A stretch of DNA of 64,000 nt from Terripilifer ovatus (lineage in GTDB: Bacteria; Pseudomonadota; Alphaproteobacteria; Rhizobiales; Beijerinckiaceae): assembly GCA_029222685.1 (NCBI GenBank), contig JARHVB010000014.1:310001-374000 (forward strand). The letters run 5' to 3'. Below the pieces are notes generated by a model. The model did not search any database, had not been told where the DNA came from, and saw only the letters and a list, made by a program, of their open reading frames with translations. The translations under genes and the position numbers were made by a program. Below are positions 17,246 to 25,751 of the stretch, piece by piece (position 1 is the stretch's first letter; every line of letters starts with the position of its first letter).

Positions 17246-17986
17246 ATGTCAATATCAGGCATATCTAAGGTGGAACCGGAGTCTGGAGATCGCACGACGG
17301 TCGGCGCTGTCGACCGGGCGCTGTCCTTGCTATTGGCGTTCAACGAAACGGATGACCAGGTCACCCTGGCTCAACTGGCCTCGCGAACCGGACTCTACAA
17401 GAGCACAATTCTACGGCTCCTCCAAACGCTGGAAGCCAACGCCTTCATCATCCGTACGCCGGCCGGTACGTACCGCCTCGGCCCGATGAATTTTCGCCTG
17501 GGCCGCCTGTACCAGCAGTCGTTCAAGCTTGAACATGTCGTGATGCCAGTCTTGCAGGATCTTGCGGAGAAGACGAAAGAGTCCGCTTCTTTCTTCGTCC
17601 TTGATGGCCATACGCGCACCTGTCTGTTCCGAATCGATAGCAATCAGGCGATCCGCCATACGGTCCAGGTTGGCGAGCCCCTGCCCGCAGGCCGGGGCGC
17701 CACCGGCCGTGTCTTGAGCGAGTTCAAGGCCGGAGCGACAGGGACAGCAGCGGAGAAGTTCCGCTCACTCCCGCTCGTGCTGGCGGGAAAAAATGCCTTG
17801 GACATTTCCGTCATCACTGGTCCGGTCTTCGGAATCGGAGGCGCGCTGAAAGGAGCAGTAACCGTGTCGGGGCCAGCAAGCCGATTTAATGCCAAGGCTC
17901 AGGCGCGCGCGACGCCATTGTTGATCCCCGCGCTCGCCACCATAACCAAGCAGTTGGGGGGAAATGCCGGCGTTTACGATCTATGA
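17246..17986 (+). CDS. IclR family transcriptional regulator
   Basis: 246 residues. The winged helix-turn-helix lies at residues about 25-75 (QVTLAQLASRTGLYKSTILR as the HTH), followed by the IclR effector domain (SASFFVLDGHTRTCLFRIDS, GRGATGRVLSEF). IclR proteins usually sense aromatic acids or other carbon sources and control an adjacent catabolic operon. It is divergent from the DUF6282/amidohydrolase/Bug operon, with an inverted-repeat cluster in the shared gap, so that operon is the probable target. Confidence 0.92.
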   Translation: MSISGISKVEPESGDRTTVGAVDRALSLLLAFNETDDQVTLAQLASRTGLYKSTILRLLQTLEANAFIIRTPAGTYRLGPMNFRLGRLYQQSFKLEHVVMPVLQDLAEKTKESASFFVLDGHTRTCLFRIDSNQAIRHTVQVGEPLPAGRGATGRVLSEFKAGATGTAAEKFRSLPLVLAGKNALDISVITGPVFGIGGALKGAVTVSGPASRFNAKAQARATPLLIPALATITKQLGGNAGVYDL

Positions 17987-18065
17987 TGCGGCAACGATCG
18001 CCGGTGCTGCCAGTGCGTCATGCCGAGCGGCTCAGCCAGCGATCGGCGAATGCGATCGCGGTCTT

Positions 18066-18168
18066 AGAGCGTTTTCCAGCGAAGTGGACGCCGGTTCGCG
18101 TGAAGAAAACGCGTCAAAACAAAAAACGAGAGCTTCGGTTCTGATTCTATCAGAACCGAAAATGCTCT
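18066..18168. repeat. Rhizobiales-type intergenic palindromic repeat
   Basis: About 103 bp. The ends are AGAGCGTTTTC and GAAAATGCTCT (one mismatch as inverted repeats). Inside, CGGTTCTGAT-TCT-ATCAGAACCG (18136-18158) is a perfect 10-bp hairpin. Sequences with this TTCGGTTCTGAT and GACGCGTTTTC content are, from memory, very common between genes in Rhizobiales genomes. It follows the IclR gene and could act as an mRNA 3' hairpin. Confidence 0.75.
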
Positions 18169-18306
18169 AGCAGGCTGCTGAAAAAGGTTTTTGAACCTTG
18201 GAATTCAAACTTTTTGATTCCTATCCGTTCACGGTTCGATTCCAGTCCGTACTCAATTTTTAGGCCCAAACAGACGGTCGATCCGACTTTTTCAGCAGCC
18301 TGCTAG
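18167..18306. mobile_element. MITE-like element with 20-bp perfect terminal inverted repeats
   Basis: 140 bp bounded by CTAGCAGGCTGCTGAAAAAG (18167-18186) and its exact reverse complement (18287-18306). CTAG at both outer ends fits a 4-bp YTAR-type target duplication as made by IS5-like transposases. No coding capacity. It abuts the preceding Rhizobiales repeat without a gap, so it inserted at that repeat's edge. A parent transposon is not present in the window. The stretch 17987-18371 holds no gene. Confidence 0.7.
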
Positions 18307-18371
18307 GCGAATGGATCCGGCGATCCGCATCCGACCTCCGCCAGGCGAGGGTCGGATGACAGCGAGTCTGC

Positions 18372-20243
18372 TCACGCGCCGCCGCGTGGACGGTTCTTGC
18401 GTTCGGCTTTCGACGGATGTTTTGGCTTTCCATTATTGGGAGACGCGCTTCTTGGCTGGTCGCCTCGCGATTGATGTTTTGGTCCGTGATCGGTTCTTAC
18501 GTGCTCGTTTCTTGGCGGCCTGCTCCTGGGCGGCTCCGCCGGACCAGCATCAGGCCCACCTATCCGCTCGACGTGGACGTTCTCGCCGCCGGGGCGCTGC
18601 ATATTGGCCATGAATTGCGAGGCCACTTCGGCGACGACCTGGAATTTCGTCTCGTTGTCGAAGATGCGGATGACGCCGATGTCCTGCTTGGTGATCTTGC
18701 CCTTGCGGCAGAGCATCGGCAGCAGCCATTTCGGATCGGCATTCTTGCTGCGGCCGATGTCGAGGCGGAACCAGGCGCCGCCGGAGAAACCGTCCCGTCC
18801 GGCCTTGAAGGCCCTGCCCGGCACTTTCTTGCCCTGGAAGCCGCCGTCGGCGCCTTTGCCCGGATATCCTTTAACTTCTTGGCCTTTGCCTTCGTAATTC
18901 CTGCTGCGCGGTTCACGCCGCTCGAATTCATTGCCGGGATCGGTCACCTCCTCCACGCCCGGCAGACGCGAGCGGTAAAGCCGCAGCAGCGCCGCGCCGA
19001 GCTGTTCTGGCGTGCGCTCCGCAAACAACTGGCGGCTCATCTCGATGTCGTCCTCGCTCGGCTCTTCCGCCAGCAGCGGGTCCTGCAGCAGGCGGGCCTG
19101 ATCAAGCTTGCGGATGTCTTCGATGGTCGGCGGGCCGCTCCAGTTGGCGCTGACGCCAGCATCGCGCAGCAGATACTCCGCACGGCGGCGGCGCGAGACG
19201 GGAATAAGCAGCGCGCTGACGCCCTTGCGCCCGGCGCGGCCGGTGCGGCCGCTGCGATGCTGCAGGGTCTCGGCATCATGGGGCAGTTCGGCATGAACGA
19301 CGAGGCCCAGATTGGGCAGGTCGATGCCGCGCGCCGCCACATCGGTGGCGACGCAAACGCGCGCACGCCCGTCGCGCAGGGCCTGCATGGACTGATTGCG
19401 CTCGTGCTGGCTCAACTCGCCCGACAGCAGCACCGCCGAGAACCCGCGCTCCTGCAGGGTTGCATGGAGATGACGAACGGATTCACGTGTGTTGCAGAAG
19501 ACGATGGCGGTCTGCGCCTCGACGAAGCGCAGCAGATTGACGACCGCATGCTCGATCTCTTTCGGCGCGACGCGGATGGCCCGATATTCGATATCGGCAT
19601 GGCCGCGTGTGCCGCCGGCAACTTCGATGCGCAGAGCATCGCGCTGAAAGCGCTTGGCCAGCGTTGCGATGCCTTTGGGAATGGTGGCGGAGAACAGCAG
19701 CGTTCGCCGCTCGGCAGGCGTCGCCTCGAGGATGAATTCGAGGTCTTCGCGAAAGCCGAGATCGAGCATTTCATCGGCCTCGTCGAGCACGACGACTTCG
19801 AGGGCGCCGACATTGAGCGCCTTGCGCTCGATGTGATCGCGCAGGCGGCCCGGTGTGCCGACGACGATATGCACGCCGTAGGCGAGCTTGCGGCGCTCCT
19901 GCCCCGCATCCATGCCGCCGACGCAGGAAATGATGCGCGCGCCGGTATGCTCATAAAGCCATTTGAGTTCGCGTTCGACCTGGAGAGCAAGTTCGCGCGT
20001 CGGCGCGATGATCAGCGCGACAGGTGTCGAGACTTCGGCCATGCGGCCGGCGTCGGTGAGAATGTTGGCGGCCATCGCCAGGCCATAAGCCACCGTCTTG
20101 CCGGAGCCGGTCTGCGCCGAGACGACGATGTCGCGGCCCTCTGCCTCCTTGGCGAGCACCGCGGATTGGACCGGAGTGGGATCGTTATAGTCATGCTCGG
20201 CGAGCGCGCGAGCCAGCGTCGGGCTGGTTTCAAGGAAGGTCAC
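18372..20243 (-). CDS. DEAD-box ATP-dependent RNA helicase with DbpA-like RNA-binding domain
   Basis: 623 residues. In order: Q motif near NDPTPVQSAVL, motif I AQTGSGKT, Ia PTRELALQ, II DEAD (VVLDEADEML), III SATIPKG, V TDVAARGID and VI HRSGRTGRAGRKG. A Gly/Lys-rich linker at about 440-490 is followed by a DbpA/CsdA-type RNA-binding domain (WFRLDIGRSKNADPKWLLPM) and a basic disordered tail. Such enzymes unwind structured RNA during ribosome assembly, decay and cold growth. It stands alone, with the MITE downstream and 160 bp of unassigned sequence upstream. Confidence 0.95.
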   Translation of the reverse strand: MTFLETSPTLARALAEHDYNDPTPVQSAVLAKEAEGRDIVVSAQTGSGKTVAYGLAMAANILTDAGRMAEVSTPVALIIAPTRELALQVERELKWLYEHTGARIISCVGGMDAGQERRKLAYGVHIVVGTPGRLRDHIERKALNVGALEVVVLDEADEMLDLGFREDLEFILEATPAERRTLLFSATIPKGIATLAKRFQRDALRIEVAGGTRGHADIEYRAIRVAPKEIEHAVVNLLRFVEAQTAIVFCNTRESVRHLHATLQERGFSAVLLSGELSQHERNQSMQALRDGRARVCVATDVAARGIDLPNLGLVVHAELPHDAETLQHRSGRTGRAGRKGVSALLIPVSRRRRAEYLLRDAGVSANWSGPPTIEDIRKLDQARLLQDPLLAEEPSEDDIEMSRQLFAERTPEQLGAALLRLYRSRLPGVEEVTDPGNEFERREPRSRNYEGKGQEVKGYPGKGADGGFQGKKVPGRAFKAGRDGFSGGAWFRLDIGRSKNADPKWLLPMLCRKGKITKQDIGVIRIFDNETKFQVVAEVASQFMANMQRPGGENVHVERIGGPDAGPAEPPRSRPPRNEHVRTDHGPKHQSRGDQPRSASPNNGKPKHPSKAERKNRPRGGA

Positions 20244-20403
20244 GGATGATTTTTACCTGATGGGCGATTTTTCGCGCGGCAGCGGAAACGGCGCTGCGGG
20301 CGATAAAAGCTGCGGACGAACGATCTCGAACCGCATGAGCCCCGTCTTTACGTCAGTTATCGCCGCAGCGCCATCCTGTCATGGCCGACCTGTGTTGATT
20401 TCG

Positions 20404-20796
20404 TCAATTCGCCTGTAATCGGGGCCGCACAGCGGCGCAGCGGACGTAAATATGGCCGCCGGCAGCGCGGGTTTTGATCGAAAGCTGGCCGGGCGCGACA
20501 AGTTTGAGGTCGATCGTCGCACGGGTCCTGCCCGTTTCGCCCTCTTCGGTGGCAAGCACGCTGGCATGAAACGCTCCGTCCGGCCGCGCCGTAATCACCC
20601 GCAGGCTGTAGGAGGAGGCGAAGAATTCTACCGATCGCGGCTTGATGGTGACATGGCCATCATCATCAGGCTTGGCGCAGGACTGCCTATCCCAGGCCCA
20701 AAGACCAATGAACGATGGCGGCAGGGTCGTCACGCGTGTCTGTGCAATTGCCGGTATCATGCCGGCGAAGAATATCCCGCCGGCAAGCAGGCTCAT
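20404..20796 (-). CDS. small secreted protein of unknown function
   Basis: 130 residues. The ATG at 20796 starts a clear signal peptide (MSLLAGGIFFAGMIPAIAQ). The mature part has FIGLWAWDRQSCAKPDDDGH, with a second Cys near the end (IYVRCAAVRP), so one disulfide is possible in the periplasm. The FxGxWA...C pattern is seen in small periplasmic proteins of unknown role. It begins 8 bp after the stop of the CoA-transferase gene on the same strand and is probably co-transcribed. I do not recognise the family. Confidence 0.7.
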   Translation of the reverse strand: MSLLAGGIFFAGMIPAIAQTRVTTLPPSFIGLWAWDRQSCAKPDDDGHVTIKPRSVEFFASSYSLRVITARPDGAFHASVLATEEGETGRTRATIDLKLVAPGQLSIKTRAAGGHIYVRCAAVRPRLQAN

Positions 20797-20804
20797 CACG
20801 GCTC

Positions 20805-22172
20805 TCACTGCCACGCCGGTTGCGCCCATCCAAGCTGGCGCGCCGGCACGCCCCAGCGCATGGGCGCACCTGTCACGATGGCCGGCGGCGAAAGCCGTTG
20901 CGCCTCGCCCCAGGCGGTGTGCTCGATCGCCGGCGCCAGATCGTCCGCCTGCTCGGGCGCAAAAGCCATCGATGTGGATTGCAGGCCTATGTCGGTGAGC
21001 AGCTTCGCCGTTCGCGCCAGAGACAGACGCGCCGTCGTCGGCTTGCCGCTGATGAGCCTGCGCGTCAGCGCGCGCACCGTTGCCGCCGCCATCAGATAGC
21101 CGGTCGCGTGATCGAGCGCCTGCACCGGCAGCGGCGTCGGAACATCGGCCTTTTTCCACGCCATACCGGCCTGCGCGATGCCGGCGCTCATCTGCACCAG
21201 GCTGTCGAAGCCGCGCCGCCCGGCCCAGGGACCGCTCCAGCCGTAGGCGCACAGGGATACGTCGATGAGCGCCGGCGCGATGGCGCGGCGCTTCGCCCCA
21301 TCGTAGCCGAGGCCATCGAGCGCGCCGGGGCGATAGCCATGCAGCAGGACATCGGCCTGCGACAGCAGCTCTTCGAACATCCGCCTGCCGTCGGCGCTCC
21401 TGAGATCGAGCCGCGCGCAATGCTTGCCGAGCGTGACTTCGGGAATGACGCCGGGCTCGTCCCAGTCGAGCGGATCGACGCGCAGCACATCGGCGCCATA
21501 GCCCGCCAGAAAGCGGCTCCCGACCGGCCCTGCCAGCACGCGGGTGAGATCGAGCACGCGCAGCCCCTTGAGCGGACGCTGCGGCTGCGGCACCCAGGCG
21601 GATGCGCTTATCGCATCGAGCACGTTCGCCTGCACCAGCGGCTCGGCGGCGACCGCCTGCCCCTGCGGATGCGCCAGCCAGTCGTCGACCGAGCGCATTT
21701 CGGCGGCGCAACCGCCCTCATTCACGATCGCCGTCTCCAATTCGCTTTTGCGCCAGGAGGCGACGGCCTGCGCCATGGCGGCCTTGTCGGCCTGAGGTCC
21801 CAGAACGCGCTGCGCCGCGGCGCGATGATGCGGCGCATTCGTATGCAGGCGGATCCAGCCGTCGCCGGTCTTGTAGTCTCCGGCGATCGGGTCCCATGCC
21901 GGCGGCATGGTCCAGCCGCGCGGGCGGATTGACATGCCGAACCAGAACGATGCCAGCCGGCGGTCGACCGTCACGGCCGGCGCCTGGGGGGATGCTTGCG
22001 CCATAAGCTCGGCAATCGCCAGGGCGGCCGCGGCAACCGAGGCGCCGGCGAAATCCGTCACCGGGAAAGCGGACGACACGGCACCCTCGCCCGCGATCGT
22101 CAGGGCGTCCGGCTGCGCATCCGGACCGTCCAGCGCCTTCCAGATGTCACGGGTCAAATCCTGCATATTCAT
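20805..22172 (-). CDS. CaiB/BaiF family CoA-transferase with permuted halves
   Basis: 455 residues. The canonical family start (LKGLRVLDLTRVLAGPVGSR, GYGADVLRVDP) occurs only at about residue 205, after about 200 residues that look like the usual C-terminal half (DGWIRLHTNAPHHRAA, AVASWRKSELE). The acceptor Asp is expected in RGFDSLVQMSAG. Class III CoA-transferases move CoA between carboxylic acids. The order of halves is unusual compared with normal 370-420-residue members. The neighbours (secreted protein, TonB locus) do not reveal its substrate. Confidence 0.8.
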   Translation of the reverse strand: MNMQDLTRDIWKALDGPDAQPDALTIAGEGAVSSAFPVTDFAGASVAAAALAIAELMAQASPQAPAVTVDRRLASFWFGMSIRPRGWTMPPAWDPIAGDYKTGDGWIRLHTNAPHHRAAAQRVLGPQADKAAMAQAVASWRKSELETAIVNEGGCAAEMRSVDDWLAHPQGQAVAAEPLVQANVLDAISASAWVPQPQRPLKGLRVLDLTRVLAGPVGSRFLAGYGADVLRVDPLDWDEPGVIPEVTLGKHCARLDLRSADGRRMFEELLSQADVLLHGYRPGALDGLGYDGAKRRAIAPALIDVSLCAYGWSGPWAGRRGFDSLVQMSAGIAQAGMAWKKADVPTPLPVQALDHATGYLMAAATVRALTRRLISGKPTTARLSLARTAKLLTDIGLQSTSMAFAPEQADDLAPAIEHTAWGEAQRLSPPAIVTGAPMRWGVPARQLGWAQPAWQ

Positions 22173-22350
22173 TGTCTTAAGACCTTATGGATTTGGGTGG
22201 ATCGGCCGGCCGAGAATAGCGCAAACGTGGAATTACGCACCCTGCCCGCCGGTAATCACTTCTGGTAGATTCCGAATAAATTTCGCTCGCTTTCTTGTTT
22301 CGTTATATTATTACATCCACGCCCTTGGAATGGTCAGGATTTGTACCGTC

Positions 22351-23007
22351 ATGGATGGACTTAGCATTTCACCAGTCGCGCTCTTCATTCAGGCCGGCCT
22401 GGTTGGCAAAAGCGTCATCATTCTGCTCGGGCTTGCGTCGGTCTGGTGCTGGGTGCTGATTTTCGAGGGGCTTTTTTCGGTTTCCCGCCTCAATCGGGCG
22501 GTGCGCGGCGCGCGCGGCGGCCAGGACAATGAGCTGATCGCCCCGATCGCGCGCTCGGGATTGGAGGCTGCCACCGTCAGCATTGCCGGCGAGGGTCCGA
22601 CCGACATCCGCCAGCGCATCACCGAGGCCATGAACCGGGCCGGCCGCGAGTTGCTGATGCGCGCCGAGGGCGGCCTGCCCAATCTGGCGATTATTTCCAG
22701 CGTCTCACCCTTCGTCGGCCTGTTCGGCACGGTGTGGGGCATCATGGTGAGCTTCGTCGGCATCGCCGCATCGAAGGACACCAGCCTCGCCGTGGTGGCG
22801 CCGGGCATTGCAGAGGCGCTGGCTGCCACCGCGTTCGGCCTCGCCGCCGCCATTCCCGCCAGCATCGGCTACAACCGCATCGGCGCCGCTTTCGCCCGCT
22901 CCGGCCAATTGCTCTCCAATCTCATCGAGGAACGCGCCGTCAAAATCTGCGCCGACGGCAAGATATTCACCGACAGAAAGACTCATGAGCCAGTGGAGTC
23001 CGCCTGA
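22351..23007 (+). CDS. exbB: ExbB/TolQ-family proton channel subunit
   Basis: 218 residues with three membrane helices: about 7-37, 108-130 ([20 protein letters not shown]) and 148-172 ([20 protein letters not shown]). These two later segments are the conserved MotA/TolQ/ExbB core. The start at 22351 is chosen over 22330 because AGGAT lies about 10 bases upstream. The stop overlaps exbD in TGATG. With ExbD it forms the inner-membrane motor that powers TonB. No tolB or pal follows, so the Ton rather than the Tol system is favoured. Confidence 0.8.
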   Translation: MDGLSISPVALFIQAGLVGKSVIILLGLASVWCWVLIFEGLFSVSRLNRAVRGARGGQDNELIAPIARSGLEAATVSIAGEGPTDIRQRITEAMNRAGRELLMRAEGGLPNLAIISSVSPFVGLFGTVWGIMVSFVGIAASKDTSLAVVAPGIAEALAATAFGLAAAIPASIGYNRIGAAFARSGQLLSNLIEERAVKICADGKIFTDRKTHEPVESA

Positions 23008-23453
23008 TGGGAATGCAGTCGAACAACAACGGCAACGGCCTGTTCCGCCCGCAGGCCGACATCAATGTGACGCCGCTGGTCGACGTCATGCTGGTGCTGC
23101 TGATTATTTTCATGATCACCGCGCCGCTGCTGGCGGCTGGTGTCAAGGTCAATCTGCCGCAAGCGAAAGTCGCGCAGCCGCTCGACCAGAACGAGCCCAT
23201 CATGGTCTCGGTCGGCAAGGACGGCAAACTGTCGCTCGGCGCCGACGAGGTTGAGATCGACAAGCTCCCCGACCTCATCAAGGCCCGCAATGGCGGCGAT
23301 GCCTCGCGTGTCATCCAGTTGCGCGGCGACAAGGAAGCGCCTTATGGCGCGGTCGTCGCGGTGATGGATACGCTGGTGGGCAACGGCATGGCGCGCATCG
23401 CCATTGTCACCGATGGCAAAGGTGCGGCCAATGCGCCGGCGCCGACCAAATGA
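23007..23453 (+). CDS. exbD: ExbD/TolR-family protein
   Basis: 148 residues. A short N-terminal cytoplasmic tail leads to [20 protein letters not shown], whose Asp (PLVDVML) is the proton-carrying residue of ExbD/TolR. A periplasmic domain follows ([20 protein letters not shown]). It is translationally coupled to the preceding gene (TGATG) and overlaps the following tonB-like gene by four bases (ATGA). Together with ExbB it makes the proton channel. Confidence 0.85.
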   Translation: MGMQSNNNGNGLFRPQADINVTPLVDVMLVLLIIFMITAPLLAAGVKVNLPQAKVAQPLDQNEPIMVSVGKDGKLSLGADEVEIDKLPDLIKARNGGDASRVIQLRGDKEAPYGAVVAVMDTLVGNGMARIAIVTDGKGAANAPAPTK

Positions 23454-24313
23454 ACGGAGCCGGTGCGGATGTGATGGACCCTATGGCGGCGGCCGGCGGA
23501 CCCCGCTTCCAGCCGCGCTGGCTGAGGCCGTTCGTGGTCGTCTTGGTCGTCTGCGCGCATATCGCCATTCTTGTGGCCCTGCGACCGCACTTCGAAGAGA
23601 CGCCGCTGCCGTCCATCATCGTCGATCTCGTGCCGGCTTCCTCGCCGCCCGAACCACCGCCTGCCCCGGCGGAACCGACGCCGCAGGAAGAGTCACAAGA
23701 GACTGAGACGGCGCCACCACCGGTGGCCGAGACCCCGCCGCCCGAGCCGGAGACGGAAACACAGGCTGCCGAAGCGGCGCCGCAACCGCCCCCGCCGGAG
23801 CCGCCGCAACCGGAGCCGCCCAAGGTCGTGGCGCCGGAGGCTCTGCCGCTGCCGATCGTCAAGCCGCATCCGCCCGTGACGCCGAAAAAGGTCGTCGAGC
23901 AGCAAGAAACAAAAACATTGCCGAAACCGCTACCAAAGCCAAAGCCGGTTGCGCCCAAGCCGGCTGCGGCAAAACCCGCGGCGCGACCCACGTCCGTTCC
24001 CGCTGCCGCGTCCGCCACGCGGCCGTCGGGAAACACCGGTATGTCGCTCGCAAGCTATGCGTCGCTTGTCGCAACGGCGCTGAACCGGCTGAAGGTCTAT
24101 CCGCCCTACGCGCGCCAAGCAGGCATTACCGGCTCGGTGGGCGTTTCCTTCGCCATTGGTGCTGACGGGCGCGTGACAAGGTCATCGATCCGCTCGTCCG
24201 GCAACGGCCTGCTCGACGCCGCCGTGCGGCAGATGCTCTCCAACCTGCACGTGCCGCCGCCGCCCAACGGCGTGTTCACCACCAGCACTTCGATCAATTT
24301 CAGTCTGCGGTAG
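23450..24313 (+). CDS. tonB: TonB family energy transducer
   Basis: 287 residues. One N-terminal membrane helix ([19 protein letters not shown], about 25-45) is followed by a long Pro/Glu-rich spacer with EPPPAPAEP-like and [13 protein letters not shown] stretches that can span the periplasm. The C-terminal TonB domain has [20 protein letters not shown] and [18 protein letters not shown]. It couples the ExbBD motor to outer-membrane receptors for siderophores, haem or similar. No receptor gene is in the window. Its TAG stop coincides with the first bases of a repeat element. Confidence 0.85.
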   Translation: MNGAGADVMDPMAAAGGPRFQPRWLRPFVVVLVVCAHIAILVALRPHFEETPLPSIIVDLVPASSPPEPPPAPAEPTPQEESQETETAPPPVAETPPPEPETETQAAEAAPQPPPPEPPQPEPPKVVAPEALPLPIVKPHPPVTPKKVVEQQETKTLPKPLPKPKPVAPKPAAAKPAARPTSVPAAASATRPSGNTGMSLASYASLVATALNRLKVYPPYARQAGITGSVGVSFAIGADGRVTRSSIRSSGNGLLDAAVRQMLSNLHVPPPPNGVFTTSTSINFSLR

Positions 24314-24455
24314 GATGTATTGATATTCACGTGATACCGGCCTGCAAATGCCGGTTCGCTGCGCTTCCGGTGCTCACGTACTGAAGTACGCTGCGCTCCG
24401 GTTCTCGAAAACCGCCATTTTCGGCGCGGTCTGACGTGAATCTCAACACATCCTA
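24311..24455. repeat. palindromic intergenic repeat whose two ends supply TAG stop codons
   Basis: 145 bp. The outer arms TAGGATGTATTGATATTCACGT (24311) and its counterpart at 24434-24455 differ at two positions as inverted repeats. The inside has a GTACTGAAGTAC near-palindrome and ACGTACTGAAGTACGCTGCG, a motif I recall from Rhizobiales repeats. The first three bases of each arm are the TAG stop of the convergent genes on either side (tonB and the CoA-transferase), so the element fills the whole gap. Confidence 0.75.
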
Positions 24456-25580
24456 AGGTTGGGAGAATTCCTGCCGCAGCGTCGCGTCATGTTCGCCCAG
24501 CGCCGGCGTGCGTGGCGCGAACAGCGGCGCGCCGTCATGATTTGCGCCGGGCGCGATCATCGTCACTTTGCCTGCCGGCGTCTCCACATCGATGAGCCGG
24601 TTCTGCGGATGCGCGGCAAGATCGGCCATGGTGCTGACCCGGCCGTAAGCGATTTTGGCATCCTCCAGCCGCGCGATGACTTCCTCGCGCGGGCGCACGC
24701 CGAAGACGTCGTTGATGATCGAATCGAGTGCCGGCCGGTTGGCGACCCGGTTTGGATTGGAGTTGAACCTCGCATCGCTCGCCACATCGGCGCGCTGCAG
24801 GGTCTTCTCGCAGAACGACACCCATTCGCGTTCGTTCTGGATCGAGAACAGCACCGCCTTGCCGTCGCCGCAGGCATAGGCGCCATAGGGCGCGATCGTC
24901 GGGTGATTGAGCCCTGAGCGTTCCGGCGCATAGCCGCCGTAGGAAAACTGCAGATAGGGCACGTTCATCCAGTCGGCGAGCGCATGAAACAGCGACACGG
25001 TGATATGGCGGCCCTCGCCGGTGCGCTCTCTGGCGAACAGCGCGGTCAGGATTGCCTGCACCGCCGTCATGCCGGCGCTGATGTCGCAGACGGAGACGCC
25101 GACGCGGGCCTGGCCATGGGCGTTGCCGGTGATCTCGGACAGACCGCTTTCCGCCTGCACCAGAAGATCATAGGCCTTCATGTCGCGGAACGGACCGTCT
25201 TCGCCATAGCCGGAGATCGAGCAGGTGATGAGACGTGGATCGGCCTTGCGAAGCTCGAGAGGATCGAAGCCGAGGCGCGCAACGGCGCCGGGCGCCAGAT
25301 TCTGGATGAACACGTCGGCCCTGGCGATCATGCGATGCAGAACGGCCTTGTCGTCGGGCTTTGAAAGATCGAGTCGGATCGATTCCTTGCCGCGATTGAG
25401 CCAGACGAAATAGGCGCTCTCGCCCATGACGAGCTTGTCATAGCCGCGCGCGAAATCGCCTTCGGGCCGTTCGATCTTGATGACCCGGGCGCCGGCGTCA
25501 GCCAGTTTCTCCGACGCATAGGGCGCCGCCACCGCCTGTTCGATGGACACGACCAGAATGCCTTCGAGATCTTTAGTCAT
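24453..25580 (-). CDS. CaiB/BaiF family (class III) CoA-transferase
   Basis: 375 residues with the usual order. EGILVVSIEQAVAAPYASEK at the start is followed by ADAGARVIKIERPEGDFARG, NRGKESIRLDL and MKAYDLLVQAESGLSEITG, the last containing the Asp that takes the CoA. It transfers CoA between acids in the cytoplasm, as in carnitine, formyl/oxalyl or aromatic-acid metabolism. It differs from the permuted family member at 20805, so the two are not recent duplicates. It stands alone between two repeats. Confidence 0.92.
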   Translation of the reverse strand: MTKDLEGILVVSIEQAVAAPYASEKLADAGARVIKIERPEGDFARGYDKLVMGESAYFVWLNRGKESIRLDLSKPDDKAVLHRMIARADVFIQNLAPGAVARLGFDPLELRKADPRLITCSISGYGEDGPFRDMKAYDLLVQAESGLSEITGNAHGQARVGVSVCDISAGMTAVQAILTALFARERTGEGRHITVSLFHALADWMNVPYLQFSYGGYAPERSGLNHPTIAPYGAYACGDGKAVLFSIQNEREWVSFCEKTLQRADVASDARFNSNPNRVANRPALDSIINDVFGVRPREEVIARLEDAKIAYGRVSTMADLAAHPQNRLIDVETPAGKVTMIAPGANHDGAPLFAPRTPALGEHDATLRQEFSQP

Positions 25581-25593
25581 GAGTCCGCCCCGG

Positions 25594-25729
25594 TGTCATC
25601 CCCGACGCCTGCGCAGCAGGCGAGCGGGATCCAGACCTAATCGTTCAATATGCCGCAGCCACGAGCGTCCATCGATGCAGTTGCAACGCCTGGTTTCTCG
25701 CTCGCGCCTGCGGCGCGTCGGGAATGACA
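25594..25729. repeat. dispersed palindromic intergenic repeat, copy B
   Basis: 136 bp bounded by TGTCATCCCCGAC and GTCGGGAATGACA. Inner palindromes are GCCTGCGCAGCAGGC and GCGCCTGCGGCGC, with GGGATCCAGACCT between. It lies upstream of the CoA-transferase start and downstream of the YfhO-like gene. Copy C at 54123-54245 is closely similar in the opposite orientation; copy A at 6317 is more distant. Confidence 0.8.
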
Positions 25730-25751
25730 TTGGCTACTCCAGACGCAAAAG

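Noticed and set aside
18417-20249. 610-codon open frame on the plus strand
   Set aside because: It is antisense to the complete DEAD-box helicase, whose motifs prove the minus strand is coding; GC-rich codon bias leaves the opposite frame open.
22351-24313. Label as tolQ-tolR-tolA
   Set aside because: No tolB or pal follows, and the C-terminal domain pattern and spacer favour TonB, although the families overlap.
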